From Archegozetes longisetosus (Eukaryota; Arthropoda; Arachnida; Sarcoptiformes; Trhypochthoniidae), in the NCBI GenBank assembly GCA_018873245.2, contig JAEMBT020000001.1:3906001-3970000 (forward strand): a stretch of 64,000 nucleotides of DNA, given 5' to 3'. This document shows, piece after piece, positions 1 through 11,954 of the stretch. How positions within the stretch are numbered: the stretch's first letter is position 1; each line of letters begins with the position of its first letter. Made by a program: the position numbers and the translations under genes. Under the pieces are notes generated by a model. It saw only the letters and a list, made by a program, of their open reading frames with translations, had not been told where the DNA came from and did no database searches.

Positions 1-2896
1 ATTTTGCTGACAATTTTTGAAGCACCGCCACTCCATGCATGTCTGATTTTATCCCCCATTTCTTCTTCTATGTCTCGTGTTTTCATTTGCAATGCAAAAC
101 ATACATGTGGGGACTGAGGGAGTATTGGAGTGATCTATAGAGTACTTACTATAAAGTCCTATCTCTCACTTATATAACAATAGAGATACGACTCTATAGC
201 ACTTAACTAACCACTCGATGGTTGGCTCTGATTCCGGGCTCGAAAAACGTTAGCTTCATAGATCAAGTGATAACTTGTTAGCCTGAATTTTGTTGTTCGC
301 TTTCGTGGCCAACTCCTGAGAGAGTTAGATACTTCAATTTTAACTATTTGCCCATTGAAGTCTTTATTGAATTGTATTTTAATCAATCACATCATCTTGA
401 CTGGTATTCTCATTAAATGGCATCCTTTTCATTCTTTATTGGTATATAAGTTTGAGAATTATTTTTCACATTTTTATTGAACTTGAGATAAAGCACAAAA
501 TCTAAAGCTAACAAATACTTATCAAAATTTCTATCTTAATACGAGCTGAATATAGAGCTCGTGAGTTGAATACAGAGCTCGTGAGTTGAATATAGTTTGC
601 TTTTAGAAATAATTTTCTTCTTTAGAAAGTTTCCAAAATATTTTGTAATGTAATACTGGAAGGAAATGCTCTCTTCCGTCGCTCTCATTAAAACTTTGAA
701 AAGTTCATATCAGACTTGAGTTACATTTTATACATTGCTTACACAAACTTATATTTTATGTCCGAATAACTTAATTAATAGCTCTCTTTTCTTCAATTTA
801 CTATCACACTACTCAACGTTTCAAGACTTCATAACTTAATAATGAACTTTTTGAAAATTGTCCCTGTTTTGACTCGAGTTTTTTCGCTCTTATCTGAGCC
901 TAAGTTAATATGGAATTAGAGAAAAAATGTAAAAATCTATTAATAGAAAAAGCAAATAGAAAGTATGTAAAAACTAAATAGTTTGATAACTATCTATAGA
1001 AATGATTTACAACCAGGAATAATAGATAAGTGTCGCAATTTCTCTAAAAGGAAACATAGAATATGGTGATAAGGGAATAAATTAAAATGCATTTTCTTAA
1101 TTGAAATGTTATCTTACTTTAGTTGGAGTAGAAAACAAGTGGCTCTTTCACGATAGCCTTATCGCTAAAACACATCTAATGTATTTTTATTATCTATTTT
1201 CTAAACTACTATAAGTCACGTATTTCGCACTACTATAAATATGGAAATAAATGTCAAGTCATCTAACGATATAGTATTCTCTACTTTTACGTTATTAAAA
1301 CTTTTAATTAGTTTAATGAAAACCAGAACTTTCACTCGAAAAATCGTTGAGAATATTCTCTAAATTTTAGGGTTTGTTCATTAGATGAATATTTTAGAAA
1401 ATAATTAAGAATACTGTCTGAGTATTCTGAGGAGTTGACAATGAGATAAATATTTAAAAAGAATACAAAGAGGTGTAAAATGAAGTTGAAATAAAAGTTG
1501 ATATGTAGAAAGACTGATATGAAATATACTTTGGTCTCATTCTTATTGGTATATTATTTTTATGGTTCACGTCTTTTATAGAATCCATTAAAAATAGTCA
1601 ATATATGGAAGCTAACTTTCATTTGATTTGTTGGTTCACTTTTCTTATCATTTTGCTCTCTATACCACAGATTTGATTATTGAGAACAAAATAGTATTCT
1701 TGTCATGTATAAAACCGATTGGAATGACTTTTTTAGTTTGCATTGAATAATCCATACAATTTGCTGGTATTGTATGATATTTACTCGAATCCATTCTGAC
1801 TCTAACGGTCTTACATAAAACCAAAGCCTATAAAACATAGTTATATATTGTTAAATAAATGTCCCATTAATAGAGTGTAGTATATCCAGACCTAACTTAA
1901 TGATCTTACACTCAAACTTTGTTTAAAATTACAGTATAGTCTCGATATAGTGATTTGATGGCAATCGATGACTAACATTAACTATAAACAGGTTTTAATA
2001 TAACAAAGTTTTAGTATAACAAGGTTTCACTATAACAAGTATTCATTATAAGAAGATTGACTGCATAAATGATACCAACTATATAAATCGATTTGATTAG
2101 TTTACTAGAGTTTGCATGCCATTAATTAGACTATTTATATATTTATATTAATTTATATACTGTCGACAAATTGTTGTCAGCTAACCAAAAAGTTTTTGTC
2201 AGCTAACCAAACAGAGCTCTCAAAGAGTAACTATAAAACTAGATATTTATTAGTTGTAAATATCTTTATAAATCGCGTTTCATAGCTTTAAAAAGCAATT
2301 CTATTCCTAAAAAACGTTTTCACTATTAAGATATAATATTTTATGATAGATTTGATACTCTATTCATAGTCTGATCCCCTATGAATGAGGTATTTTGAAT
2401 GAGATATTGTTTGCATCGCTGATGTTTGCAACTTTTACTTCAGAGTATTTTTCTATAAAGCAGTACAAGTATTTGAAAATAAGAAAAAAAGCCTAAAAGC
2501 AAACGTTTGCATTAATCTAACGTTGTTGCCACTATTTCTTTATCGTTTTCTTATTTGTCTGGCTCAGTTTTGGCTCAGTTTTGGCTCAATAATACAATAC
2601 ACAGTAGTACAAAATATATACATGTAAAACATTTTTTACTTATTCATCTCTTATATTAAGAAACTCTATTGTAAGAGAGATAAGCAATTTTTAGATGTTA
2701 ACAATCTATTTTCTGTAGTCTTGAGAATTTTTTTGCAGACCAAAAAATCCATAATTCAATACCATAGAAGGGCTTATCTCGAGCGTATGAAAAACTACTT
2801 TATTATGCAAGAGAAAGATTGCCAAAATATTTAGTATATAGAATAAATTAATTTAGTAAAAAACGTTTGGCAACGGAAGAGGTCAATTCTAACTTA
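1..2896. other. Gene-poor AT-rich stretch, probably large Dscam intron
   Basis: I see no supportable coding exon here. The Dscam-like gene begins mid-protein at 3267, so this is probably a large intron upstream of the Ig4 exon, with Ig1-Ig3 outside the window. The only structure is a degenerate MITE-like segment near 1932-2063 and a short direct repeat near 548-585. Confidence 0.5.
1932..2063. mobile_element. Degenerate Tc1/pogo-type MITE (weak)
   Basis: The left end reads TA-CAGTATAGTCTCGATATAG and the right end, on the opposite strand, starts CAGTCAATCTTC. The middle holds three imperfect copies of a TATAACAAGGTTT-like unit. This resembles the CAGT...CTC...TATA ends of the clearer copies at 2897-3192, 37420-37502 and 39690-39779. 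The target duplication is imperfect (TA against CA), so the call is tentative. Confidence 0.35.
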
Positions 2897-3192
2897 CAGT
2901 CGACTCTCTCTATAATAACATCGGATATAGTCAACAACCAGTTATAATCAACTATTTCGATAGAATTATTTGGTCCGCAGACTTTGCACACTATATCTGA
3001 TATAGTAAACTGCCGTTATAATCAACCGATTTCTAGTGCATTAGGCTACTCATTATAAGCTACTCATTACAAAAGAGACGAGTGTATAATTAATCTTTTC
3101 TAAGACATTAGGGTGTTTATTATAGCGAGAGGCAACTGCACAATCAACAGTCTCTAGTACATTAAGCTGTTCATTATAACGAGAGGCGAATG
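2897..3192. mobile_element. 296-bp MITE, Tc1/pogo type, TA target site
   Basis: The left end CAGTCGACTCTCTCTATAATA pairs with the reverse complement of the right end, CATTCGCCTCTCGTTATAATG. Both ends abut TA dinucleotides (2895-2896 and 3193-3194), as Tc1/mariner/pogo elements leave. The internal sequence repeats a 'TTATAGCGAGAGGCAACTGCA'-like terminal motif several times and has no coding capacity. It lies directly upstream of the first visible Dscam exon. Confidence 0.6.
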
Positions 3193-3266
3193 TAAAAATA
3201 AATAAGAATGCTGATAAAAGAAATGAAATGAGATTGATTTCTAACATAAGTCTAATAAATTGATAG

Positions 3267-4522
3267 CTCCACTATCAGCACAACTATTGCCAGTAAGACA
3301 ATCAGTGGATGTCGGAAAGTCTGCTCTATTCAATTGTAGTGTTAGTGGACATCCGATCACTACAATTATTTGGGAAAGAAATCACAAAAGACTTAAGCCT
3401 GGATTTAATACGGATGTTAGATTGATAGCTAAAGATTTAATCCACATCGATTCAGTGCATAAAGATCACAGAGGAATGTATCAGGTATTCCAAAATTTCA
3501 ATTAACCTGATTTTCTATTATTAATCTTTGTCTCATGTCATCTTATCTTTATTTTATTTATTTTGATACAGTGTTTCGTTTTCAATGACTTCGAGTCTGT
3601 TCAGGCCACAGCTGAACTACAATTGGGAGGTATTTCATTTGAATTTTAGATATCATTGTTTAGTCTTGTGCTGAAATCCATTGATTTTAATAAAATAAAT
3701 TTAAAGCTAATGCCAACCTCAGTTGTCTATAAAGAGCAAAAGTAATCTAATATGACTTCTTATTCCTACAAAGCTATCGGTATTATAGGAAAATCTTCTT
3801 ATCTGTTGTATAAATATATTTTTAGAAAGTTGCTTTTTTAACATTTTTATCTTAAGAATTTGCTTCTAATGCATTTTGAAGAACTAAGAAAAAATCAAAT
3901 CAAACGGAAATTTGATTGGGAACTAGGCACTAGAACGTTTGCATGTCTTTATTGAATTTTATAAGATTATCAACTTTACAATCCTCTATTCAATACTACA
4001 GTCTGTAGAATAATACTACAGACTATAGAATTTGCCAGCTACTAACAAGAATATTTCGCTAAATCACTTATTCTTAAGTTTACCTTATGCTGAATTAAAT
4101 TTAGTCTATTTTCTTCTCTTATCTATCTTTTGACGTTCTATTATAGATTCGTTTTTAGATTATCCCCAATCAGTAAAACCATTCTTATGATAATTCAATT
4201 TTTCGTGTCTGATGGGAATTACTATTTATAAATTGAATTTTAGGATTGTTTAATCATATCTCTAACTATTCCAGTGAAATCATCTTCTAAGTTATTTAAT
4301 ATGACAAAAACGCAAACTTCATTGCTAGAAGTTTGCATAAGCTATCGATTTTCTTCACTCAACTCTCCGCAATCAATACAATTAAAGTCTATTTTAATCC
4401 GTCAATAAGAATACTATCAATTCTACATATAGCAAGACTGATAGATCCCATTAAAATTAATAGCAAATTTCAAAACTATTTTAGGGTTAGAACTTATATT
4501 CTCACTCTCTCTCCCTTCTCTT

Positions 4523-4566
<44 letters not shown>

Positions 4567-5747
4567 TTTCTCTCTCTTACTCTCTAAAAAATGACTCAAT
4601 ACAAATCAATTTGTTTGGTTAGTGCAAACTAGACTTATTAAGTTAAGTGACAAAAAAGCTAAAATAAATCAATTTACGGAACAGACGATCCACCAGAATT
4701 TCGGGAGATCTTCACATCGCAAACAGTAGAACCAGGTCCTTCACTCTCACTCAAGTGTATTGCTGGTGGCAGTCCATTACCACAGATAACATGGCAACTG
4801 GATGATGCACCCATTCCTGAGAGTCTAAGAGTTCGTTTTGGGGATTACGTAACTAAAGTAAGATTGAATACCACTAAAGCCCTTCAATATGACTACCACT
4901 TGCATCCGCTAAGGCAATAATACTTTTCTATCTGCCAATACAGGACGGACTAGTTATTAGTTACGTCAACATAAGTGAAATTAGAGTAGAAGACGGAGGC
5001 GGGTATACGTGTAAAGCAGATAATGGTGTGGCGAGCGTCGAGCATTACGCCAGAATTAATGTGATCGGACCTCCAGTCGTTAGACCGATGAGGAATATGA
5101 CAGTTGTGGCTAGTGAAGCCTTGATTGTTAGATGTCCAGTAGGGGGATATCCATTGGAGAGCATTACATGGGAAAGAGGTCTACTCCCACTTTAAGTCCG
5201 ATTCTTTCAAATACATTTACGGATTTCAGATTATATATCAAATCCATCTTATAGTCAGATAATAACAACATTAGTCTTTATATTAAACTTTTATTTGTCT
5301 ATTGATCACTATTTGTTAGGGCTTTGAGTAACAAATACTTTAAGAAAGATTTACAACTTTCTAAACTTAGTAATTCTACACAATTCTACACAATTCCACT
5401 GAATTCTAGAGAAAGAAACAATAAATACAATCAAATATAAAGAACATTAAGAGTATTGGTGCTAAACCTTTTTTCTGTTATCGTTTACTTATACAGCTGG
5501 TCATCGTTTACCATATAATCACAGGCAGAAAGTTCATGATAATGGAACTCTAGAAGTGTATCACATCGAGAGGGCTACTGATGAGGGAATGTACACGTGT
5601 ATAGCTAAGAATAAGAAAGGCCAAACCGCACAAAGCACCGTTTTCGTTCAAGTCACCAGTATGACCAATTTGTTCAGATACTTTTCCGTATAGTCTACTA
5701 CAATCTATCTTTTTTTTATATTCCTTTTCCTCTCTTCAACTCTCTAT

Positions 5748-5815
<68 letters not shown>

Positions 5816-8800
5816 CTCTATCTGCCCTCTCTTATGATGGCTATTGATTTATTGGCTCCAAATAACTTTAACCGCTTCCGAAATCTCTTTTATCGCAGTT
5901 AAGCCAGTTATTGAGCCATTCGCCTTTCCGAAGAGTTTGCGTGAGGGTCAACGGGCATCGGTTTTATGTACTGTCAGTAGCGGAGGTAAATATAGCATTG
6001 CAATTTATTAATATTACTATATATTAATAACTTATTACTGTCCATAATAACCATATATTCATAACTTATTACTATTGCATCCGACCAAAACTGAGCCAAA
6101 AATGAACCAAAACTTCATAACATTCTATCCCTCACAACTAATTATACTTTCACACTGACCACAGATATGCCAATAACTCTTCGATGGTTGAAAGATAATG
6201 TGCCAATTAGCGAACACAAAGGGATTCGAGTGAACGAAGTAGCGGACTATTCATCAACACTATTATTTGAATCTTTAACATTAGACCATAAGGGAAATTA
6301 CACTTGTATAGCGTCTAATAATGCGGGCACTGTTAGTCACACGGCCTCAATGATCATTCATGGTATGAATTCATCTTAAGCTTTATATTTACTTCAATCT
6401 CAGCCTACAATCATATCTACTTTATTATCGACTAACGACTAATAGCCTTTCCATTCCTGTCTTGTGAACTGCTATGCTATTAGAGTAGACATTACTAACT
6501 AATGCACTTTTTCATATATATCCTTCTTTACCACTAGATTTGGCTAAATTGTTACTAATATTCAGATATACCTATTCGGTTATGAAACGTAAAGCTCTAT
6601 TTTGTATGCAATTTATGGCAGATTTGATGCATAAGCGCATAGATTAGGTAAAAGTAAAAGTTTAATGGAAAGGTACATCATTTGAAAACATGAGTTGTAT
6701 GTAAATTTTCATTTGTAACTTGTGAATCTCGCTCTCAAAATGAATCATTTAAGCTTAAAATGAGATAAGTTAGGATATTATCAATCAGAAAAGTAATACT
6801 GTATGCGATCTAAAGCCAATACTGTACGCCATCCAAAGCCAATACAGTATGAGATCTAAAGCCAATGTAATGATCATGATTAACATTAATTTCCATAATT
6901 CCTCAATTTTCGCGACGGCTGTTCGGCGTTTCTGACAAGTTATCATAAGATGTAAATGATTTACTTAATTTCAGTGCCTCCGCGATGGACTGTAGAGCCA
7001 AGCGATACATCAGTGGTCAGAGGAAGAAGTGTTACTATCGATTGTGCGACTCAAGGATATCCCTATCCTAGAATTATTTGGACTAAATCCGCGTCAAGTC
7101 AGTCAATATTTACTTTAATAACTCTAACTAAATTGATTATTTATTCTTATTTTCCTCTAACTTATCACTCAAGTTGTTTTGGGTTTCGATTAGTTTTGAT
7201 GCCCTAAACTTTTTCACTTTTGATTAGTTTGGATGTCTTGAACTTTTTTCACTGTTGATTAGCTTCGATGTCTTGAACTTTTTTCACTTTTGATTACCTC
7301 CAATACCTTAATCTATTTGACTTTTGATCTGAAAAATGTTAAGATAGTTATGATTAATAGCATATTTACGGTAATTGAAAGGTAACACACCACGAGATTT
7401 CAAGCCGATAGTTAGTGGGCCTCATTTACAAGTCTATGAAAACGGATCGCTATCTATTCAAGACGCTCGCGATTCAGATCTTGGATACTATCTCTGTCAA
7501 GCATCAAATGGAATTGGACAAGGATTAAGCAAAGTTGTAAAGATCAGTGTTCATGGTATTGATCAAATTTTATTTGAAAAAATTTATTATAAGCTTCTTA
7601 TAGATAATAGAAATATGTTTGAAAAGGTTTTTAACTTTTTTTTTTATTGAAAGCGATTATAGGGTTCTTATAGAGAAATGTTTGGAAAGGTTTCAAACAT
7701 TAAAGGTTTAGAACATTTTATAGAAAACATATATAAGAAGAGAGATATTAAGAAACAATATAGTTAGATGTTATTATTTATTTTTATAGGGTTTTATAAG
7801 ATATTTTATGATGTGATTAAATTTAATTGCTTTTTCATCCCATATAGCAAACTTAATGCAATCACATTTGTATTCTGTTACTACCACGCTCTTCTACTCT
7901 TTCCTACATTTCTCTTCCATATACTTCTCTGCCGTACATTTCTCTGCCATACACTTGTCCCCCGTACATTTCTCTTCCATACATTTCTCTTCCATACATC
8001 TCTTGCTATACATTTTCTTTTTAAAACAAGTTATAAATTTTCAATTCCCTTACTATAGATTAAATTTTGTACATTTCAGTTGCGGCTCATTTTAAATCCA
8101 AATTCACTGCTGAAATGGTACGCAAAGGGCATAATATTAGACTGAAATGCGAAGCATTTGGTGACAAACCAATTGGCATCACATGGACTAGAGATAAGCA
8201 AAAGATTGATGCGGTCACCAATAGCGACACAATGAGCTCGAACTCTCAAGACATTCGCTACGAACTTAGCGAAACCATTACTGCTAAGGGCATTGTGTCC
8301 GAAGTCTTAATCAAAAAACCCGATCGCAGAGATAGTTCGCTTTTCACTTGTCTCGCTTCTAATGCCTTTGGTTATGATGACACTAATATTCAATTGATCG
8401 TTCAAGAACCTCCTGATCCCCCGCAAGATGTCCATCTCGTTGAGATCACTAGTCGTTCTGTTAAGATTTCGTGGTCTCCGCCTTATAGCGGAAATTCGCC
8501 GATCATTAATTACTACATTCAGTATAGAACTGGGCTTATTAGCTCTGACCTATCCAAGTGGTCCATGGCCTTAAACGTCTCAATTCCTAATGGCGAGACT
8601 GTCGGTCAGGTTGTCGGACTCAGGCCTGCAGTTCTCTACTATTTTAGGCTTATTGCTGAGAACCACATTGGAAGAAGTGACCCGAGCAGGTAATCAATAA
8701 CTTCAGTCTTAGTTCTATTGATTTGCTATTTCAAAACTTCTTGTCTAACTCAAGAACTATCGAAACGATGTCGGAGGAAGAATCTCCAGGCGGTCCACCG

Positions 8801-10896
8801 AATAACATCAAAGTGAGTGCACTCTCATCTCGATCAATATCAGTGACTTGGGATCCGCCAAACATTGAACAACAACATGGAGTGATTCGAGGATATTATA
8901 TCGGATATAAGATATTCGGGAGTGCGGGTCAGTTCGTGTATAAAACTTTAGAAATAAGAGAAGGAACGAGAGAAGAAGTCATACTAACTGGATTGAAGCA
9001 ATTCACTCAGTACCAAATTGTTGTCCAAGCATTTAACAATAAAGGCGCAGGTCTCATATCAGTTTATATTTTATAAATAGGGCCCAGAGTAATATGTATT
9101 TATCATATCAATCAGATCAGAATGTTGATCAATCAGAATCGTTTATTTTTTATATCATCCAATCAAATAAGAGGTTAATATATATGTTCTGAGCCTTATA
9201 CATATATTCTGAGCCCTATGCATATATTCCGAGCCTTATTTATAACTTATCATACCTTCTATTTACTTATTCCCATTTTAGGCCCATCTTCTGAAGAGGT
9301 AAAAATACAAACATTAGGTAAGAATTTGCTATTAGTAAAACATACAAATAAGATTAAAGGATGTATTAATAAATAATCAGAAATGGATGTTCCGATGTCA
9401 CCACAAATCCAAGTAACCAGCAGTTCTGGATCTTCTATCCACTTGGCATGGGATGCAACGGGTGATGGTGATAATCCAATAGATGGATATATAATATTTC
9501 AACGACAGGATTCATCAACAGAGTGGAAAGAAATTCGTATTCTAGGACAGCAATTTTTTTATACTGCTGTCGATTTAAAATGCGGAACTCGTTATCAATT
9601 CTATTTGGTTGCCTTCAACAAAATTGGTCGCGGAGACGGCTCTGACATTGTCACTGTCAAGACTGATGGGTAAGAGATGATCAGACGATTTCTCAAATCT
9701 AATCTCTGGTTATTATCAACTGGTCCTAATCTAATCTTCCGATTATTACTAACTTTTAGGTCAGTTCCTGTAGCACCAGATAAAGCCTCAGTAGTGACAG
9801 TCAATACGACTTCAGCTGTGATACACTTAGATTCTTGGCATCACGGAGGATGTCCTATTAGTAAATTCAAATTACGCTATCGTCTGCTAAGCTCTAATGC
9901 AGATTGGATTGAAATTCATCATAATTATAATGACAGACAAATTGAGCTCAATAATTTATTAACTAATACTAGATATCAGATACAGATTACTGCTTATAAT
10001 CAAGTCGGATTTACAGGTATTATGTCTTTTTTTACGCTTATTTTCTTTCCTTTTAAGCACCAATTTTGCTGAAAGCTATGAAAAATATACTGCGCTTATA
10101 AATGAGCTAAAATTATGCCATAATTTGAAATAAAGTAGGCTATTTCGGAGATGATTTCCCATAGCTTTCTATAGAATTGATGCGATAAACTAAGAGCATG
10201 AAGAGAACTGATCAAAATTGAAAAATCCTTATATTTTGGACAAAATTAGAAGCTGAATATACATTTTCGACCTCATCTGACAACCACGAGCTTAACCCGC
10301 GAGCAGTATCAGGCCATACAATAAGAGGTGGAAAGAGTTCATCGACAAACATAAACGAATATTCAGTAGTGATTCCAGTAGCGATAACAATCCTAGTCAT
10401 AATAATACTTCTAGTCATAGTGGCATTAGTACTGAGAAAGAGTTCAACAAACGGTTCGATCTACAGCCGGAAACAAGACACTCTGCAAATGTCACATTTA
10501 GGTTCCTGCAAATCTGGCCGTTCGACTTACACCAATTCGCCTTACAACACACCTCACGCCTGCCTCAATGGCACTAATGGCATTGAAACTCAACCTAAGC
10601 TTAATGGAGATTTAGCTAATCGGCTAATGGATGAGCCACTTTACGCTACAGTGAAGCGAACGCCTCGCGCCCCTAGATCTGAACCTCATATCTATTCCTA
10701 TCCTATTCAAGCTCCCATTTCTGAACTCCAAAATATGCAAATCACTAATAGTGCCAACGCATCAACTTCTTTACCACAAACTGCCACTCTTATTGTCACT
10801 GTTGATGATAGAGATCTCGAAGAAAAATTGCTCGATGAACTTCAGCATCAATGCCCCCTTAATGATCATAGACTTTCAACGACTCATTGCAGATGA
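3267..10896 (+). CDS. Dscam: Dscam-like cell adhesion molecule, 3' part (Ig4 to C terminus)
   Basis: Single-pass homophilic adhesion receptor of the Dscam family. Exons: 3267-3484, 3572-3629, 4685-4857, 4944-5178, 5497-5658, 5899-5985, 6165-6362, 6975-7097, 7382-7555, 8080-8689, 8755-9050, 9282-9317, 9381-9669, 9760-10016, 10250-10896; all junctions are GT-AG and the frame is continuous for about 1186 residues. Order by likeness to insect Dscam: Ig4, Ig5 (4685-5060), Ig6 (to 5658), Ig7 (5899-6362), Ig8 (6975-7555), Ig9 (8080-8400), FN1, FN2 (8755-9317), then two FN domains matching FN5 and FN6, a membrane helix near 10366-10434 and a roughly 150-residue tail with the Dscam-like motif EPLYATVKR. 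FN3, FN4 and Ig10 are absent. Ig1-Ig3 and the signal peptide lie to the left or outside the window. Ig7 is a single copy, not an alternative-exon array. Family is sure; orthology to one paralogue is not. Confidence 0.93.
4525..4562. repeat. (CT)n microsatellite in Dscam intron
   Basis: Nearly pure TC dinucleotide run within the intron before the Ig5 exon. It makes the intron pyrimidine-rich about 120 bases upstream of the acceptor at 4685. Confidence 0.9.
5748..5812. repeat. (CT)n microsatellite in Dscam intron
   Basis: About 32 CT units in the intron before the Ig7 first-half exon (5899). It is the second long CT run on the same strand of this gene. Confidence 0.92.
6795..6866. repeat. Short tandem repeat, unit about 29 bp
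   Basis: Three imperfect copies of a unit beginning AATACTGTATGCGATCTAAA and ending AGCC, in the intron between the Ig7 and Ig8 exons. Confidence 0.75.
7203..7330. repeat. Minisatellite, unit about 40 bp, in Dscam intron
   Basis: About three diverged copies containing CTTTTTTCACTTTTGATTAG followed by a (G/C)ATGTCTTGAA segment, lying in the intron that splits Ig8. Confidence 0.75.
7905..8012. repeat. Short tandem repeat CATACATTTCTCTTC
   Basis: About seven diverged copies of a 15-base pyrimidine-rich unit (CATACATTTCTCTTC, CATACACTTGTCC and similar) just upstream of the Ig9 exon acceptor at 8080. It generates spurious reading frames in this intron. Confidence 0.8.
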
Positions 10897-11954
10897 ATTG
10901 CTTTGAGTAACAGATTTCAGTTATATTTATGTAAGTTTTTTAATATAAGCTTTAATATTTAGCTCTTTTTCAAATCACTTTCAATATTTGGAAGTTTTTG
11001 ACTCAAGTTTCGCACTCAATTTCAGTAATCAATGTTTAAGTTTTTAGCTGATCTCACAGTGAATTCCCTTATGTCGATGGTTTTCATATTACTTGATGCA
11101 TAAATAATAACAAAGAAATGATAGCTTTTGAACAAAGTTAAGTTTGACAGAGAACATATCGAATCTTATCTACTGAAAAGTTGTCTTTAGCCAATCCAAC
11201 AATCGATAAGAAGTATATAAGAAGTATATAAGAAGTTCAATTCTAGAATAGATATCGAAATATAAATAATAACTCAATTTTAAAGTTAAATCATTATTTC
11301 GTTCTTTAGACAAATATTGATTACCTAAAGGTTTTCTTAAACCTAAAATCTTGTGAATAATTGAGAACTAGGATGGAAATAAAATCCATTATTTTTATTA
11401 CAGTCCAGAATAAATATTCCATAAGAAGAGTTTTCAAACAAATCAAGTTTTCAAGTTTTATAAGAACTTTATGCTCACTAGTACTATAAGATTGAATAAG
11501 ATTAAAAAATTTATCACTCATTTACTACCACTCAGTACTGAATTTAAACTAAGGCTACCCTAAAGCTATAATGTCTGCCATTTATTGACAGCAAACTCAT
11601 TCAATTGTATATTTTAAATGATTAAAGTAAAACAGTTTGGAGCTTATCTAAAGTGTGTAATTCTGGAGTTTGGATTATATTCCTGCGCAATATTCTTGCA
11701 TTATATTCTTACACAATATTCTTGCATTATATTCTTGCACTATATTCTGCTATCATCAGTTTGATCACGTTTTAGCATAACATTTAAAGTGTTTAAATAT
11801 ATTGTTATTCCCTACTTATCAACTATTTAAATTCATTGTTTATTGCTCTTCTATAGGCCTAACGTTTTATTTTTGGAATATTTGGAATAAACTAAACTTT
11901 AAGTTTCTGCAAATCAGAATCTCAATTAAACTGATTCAGATTTCAGTGCCATAA
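10897..11954. other. Dscam 3' flank, no gene seen
   Basis: AT-rich sequence after the Dscam stop codon, likely 3' UTR then intergenic. It contains a short tandem array of a 13-14 base TATTCTTGCAT-like unit at about 11684-11752 and GAAGTATATAA repeats near 11210. No exon is supportable. Confidence 0.5.

Noticed and set aside
4333-4587. 84-codon ORF ending in a serine-leucine run
   Set aside because: The second half is translation of the CT microsatellite within a Dscam intron; no splice context.
7768-8095. Two overlapping ORFs rich in His, Phe and Ser
   Set aside because: They arise from the CATACATTTCTCTTC tandem repeat in the intron before Ig9.
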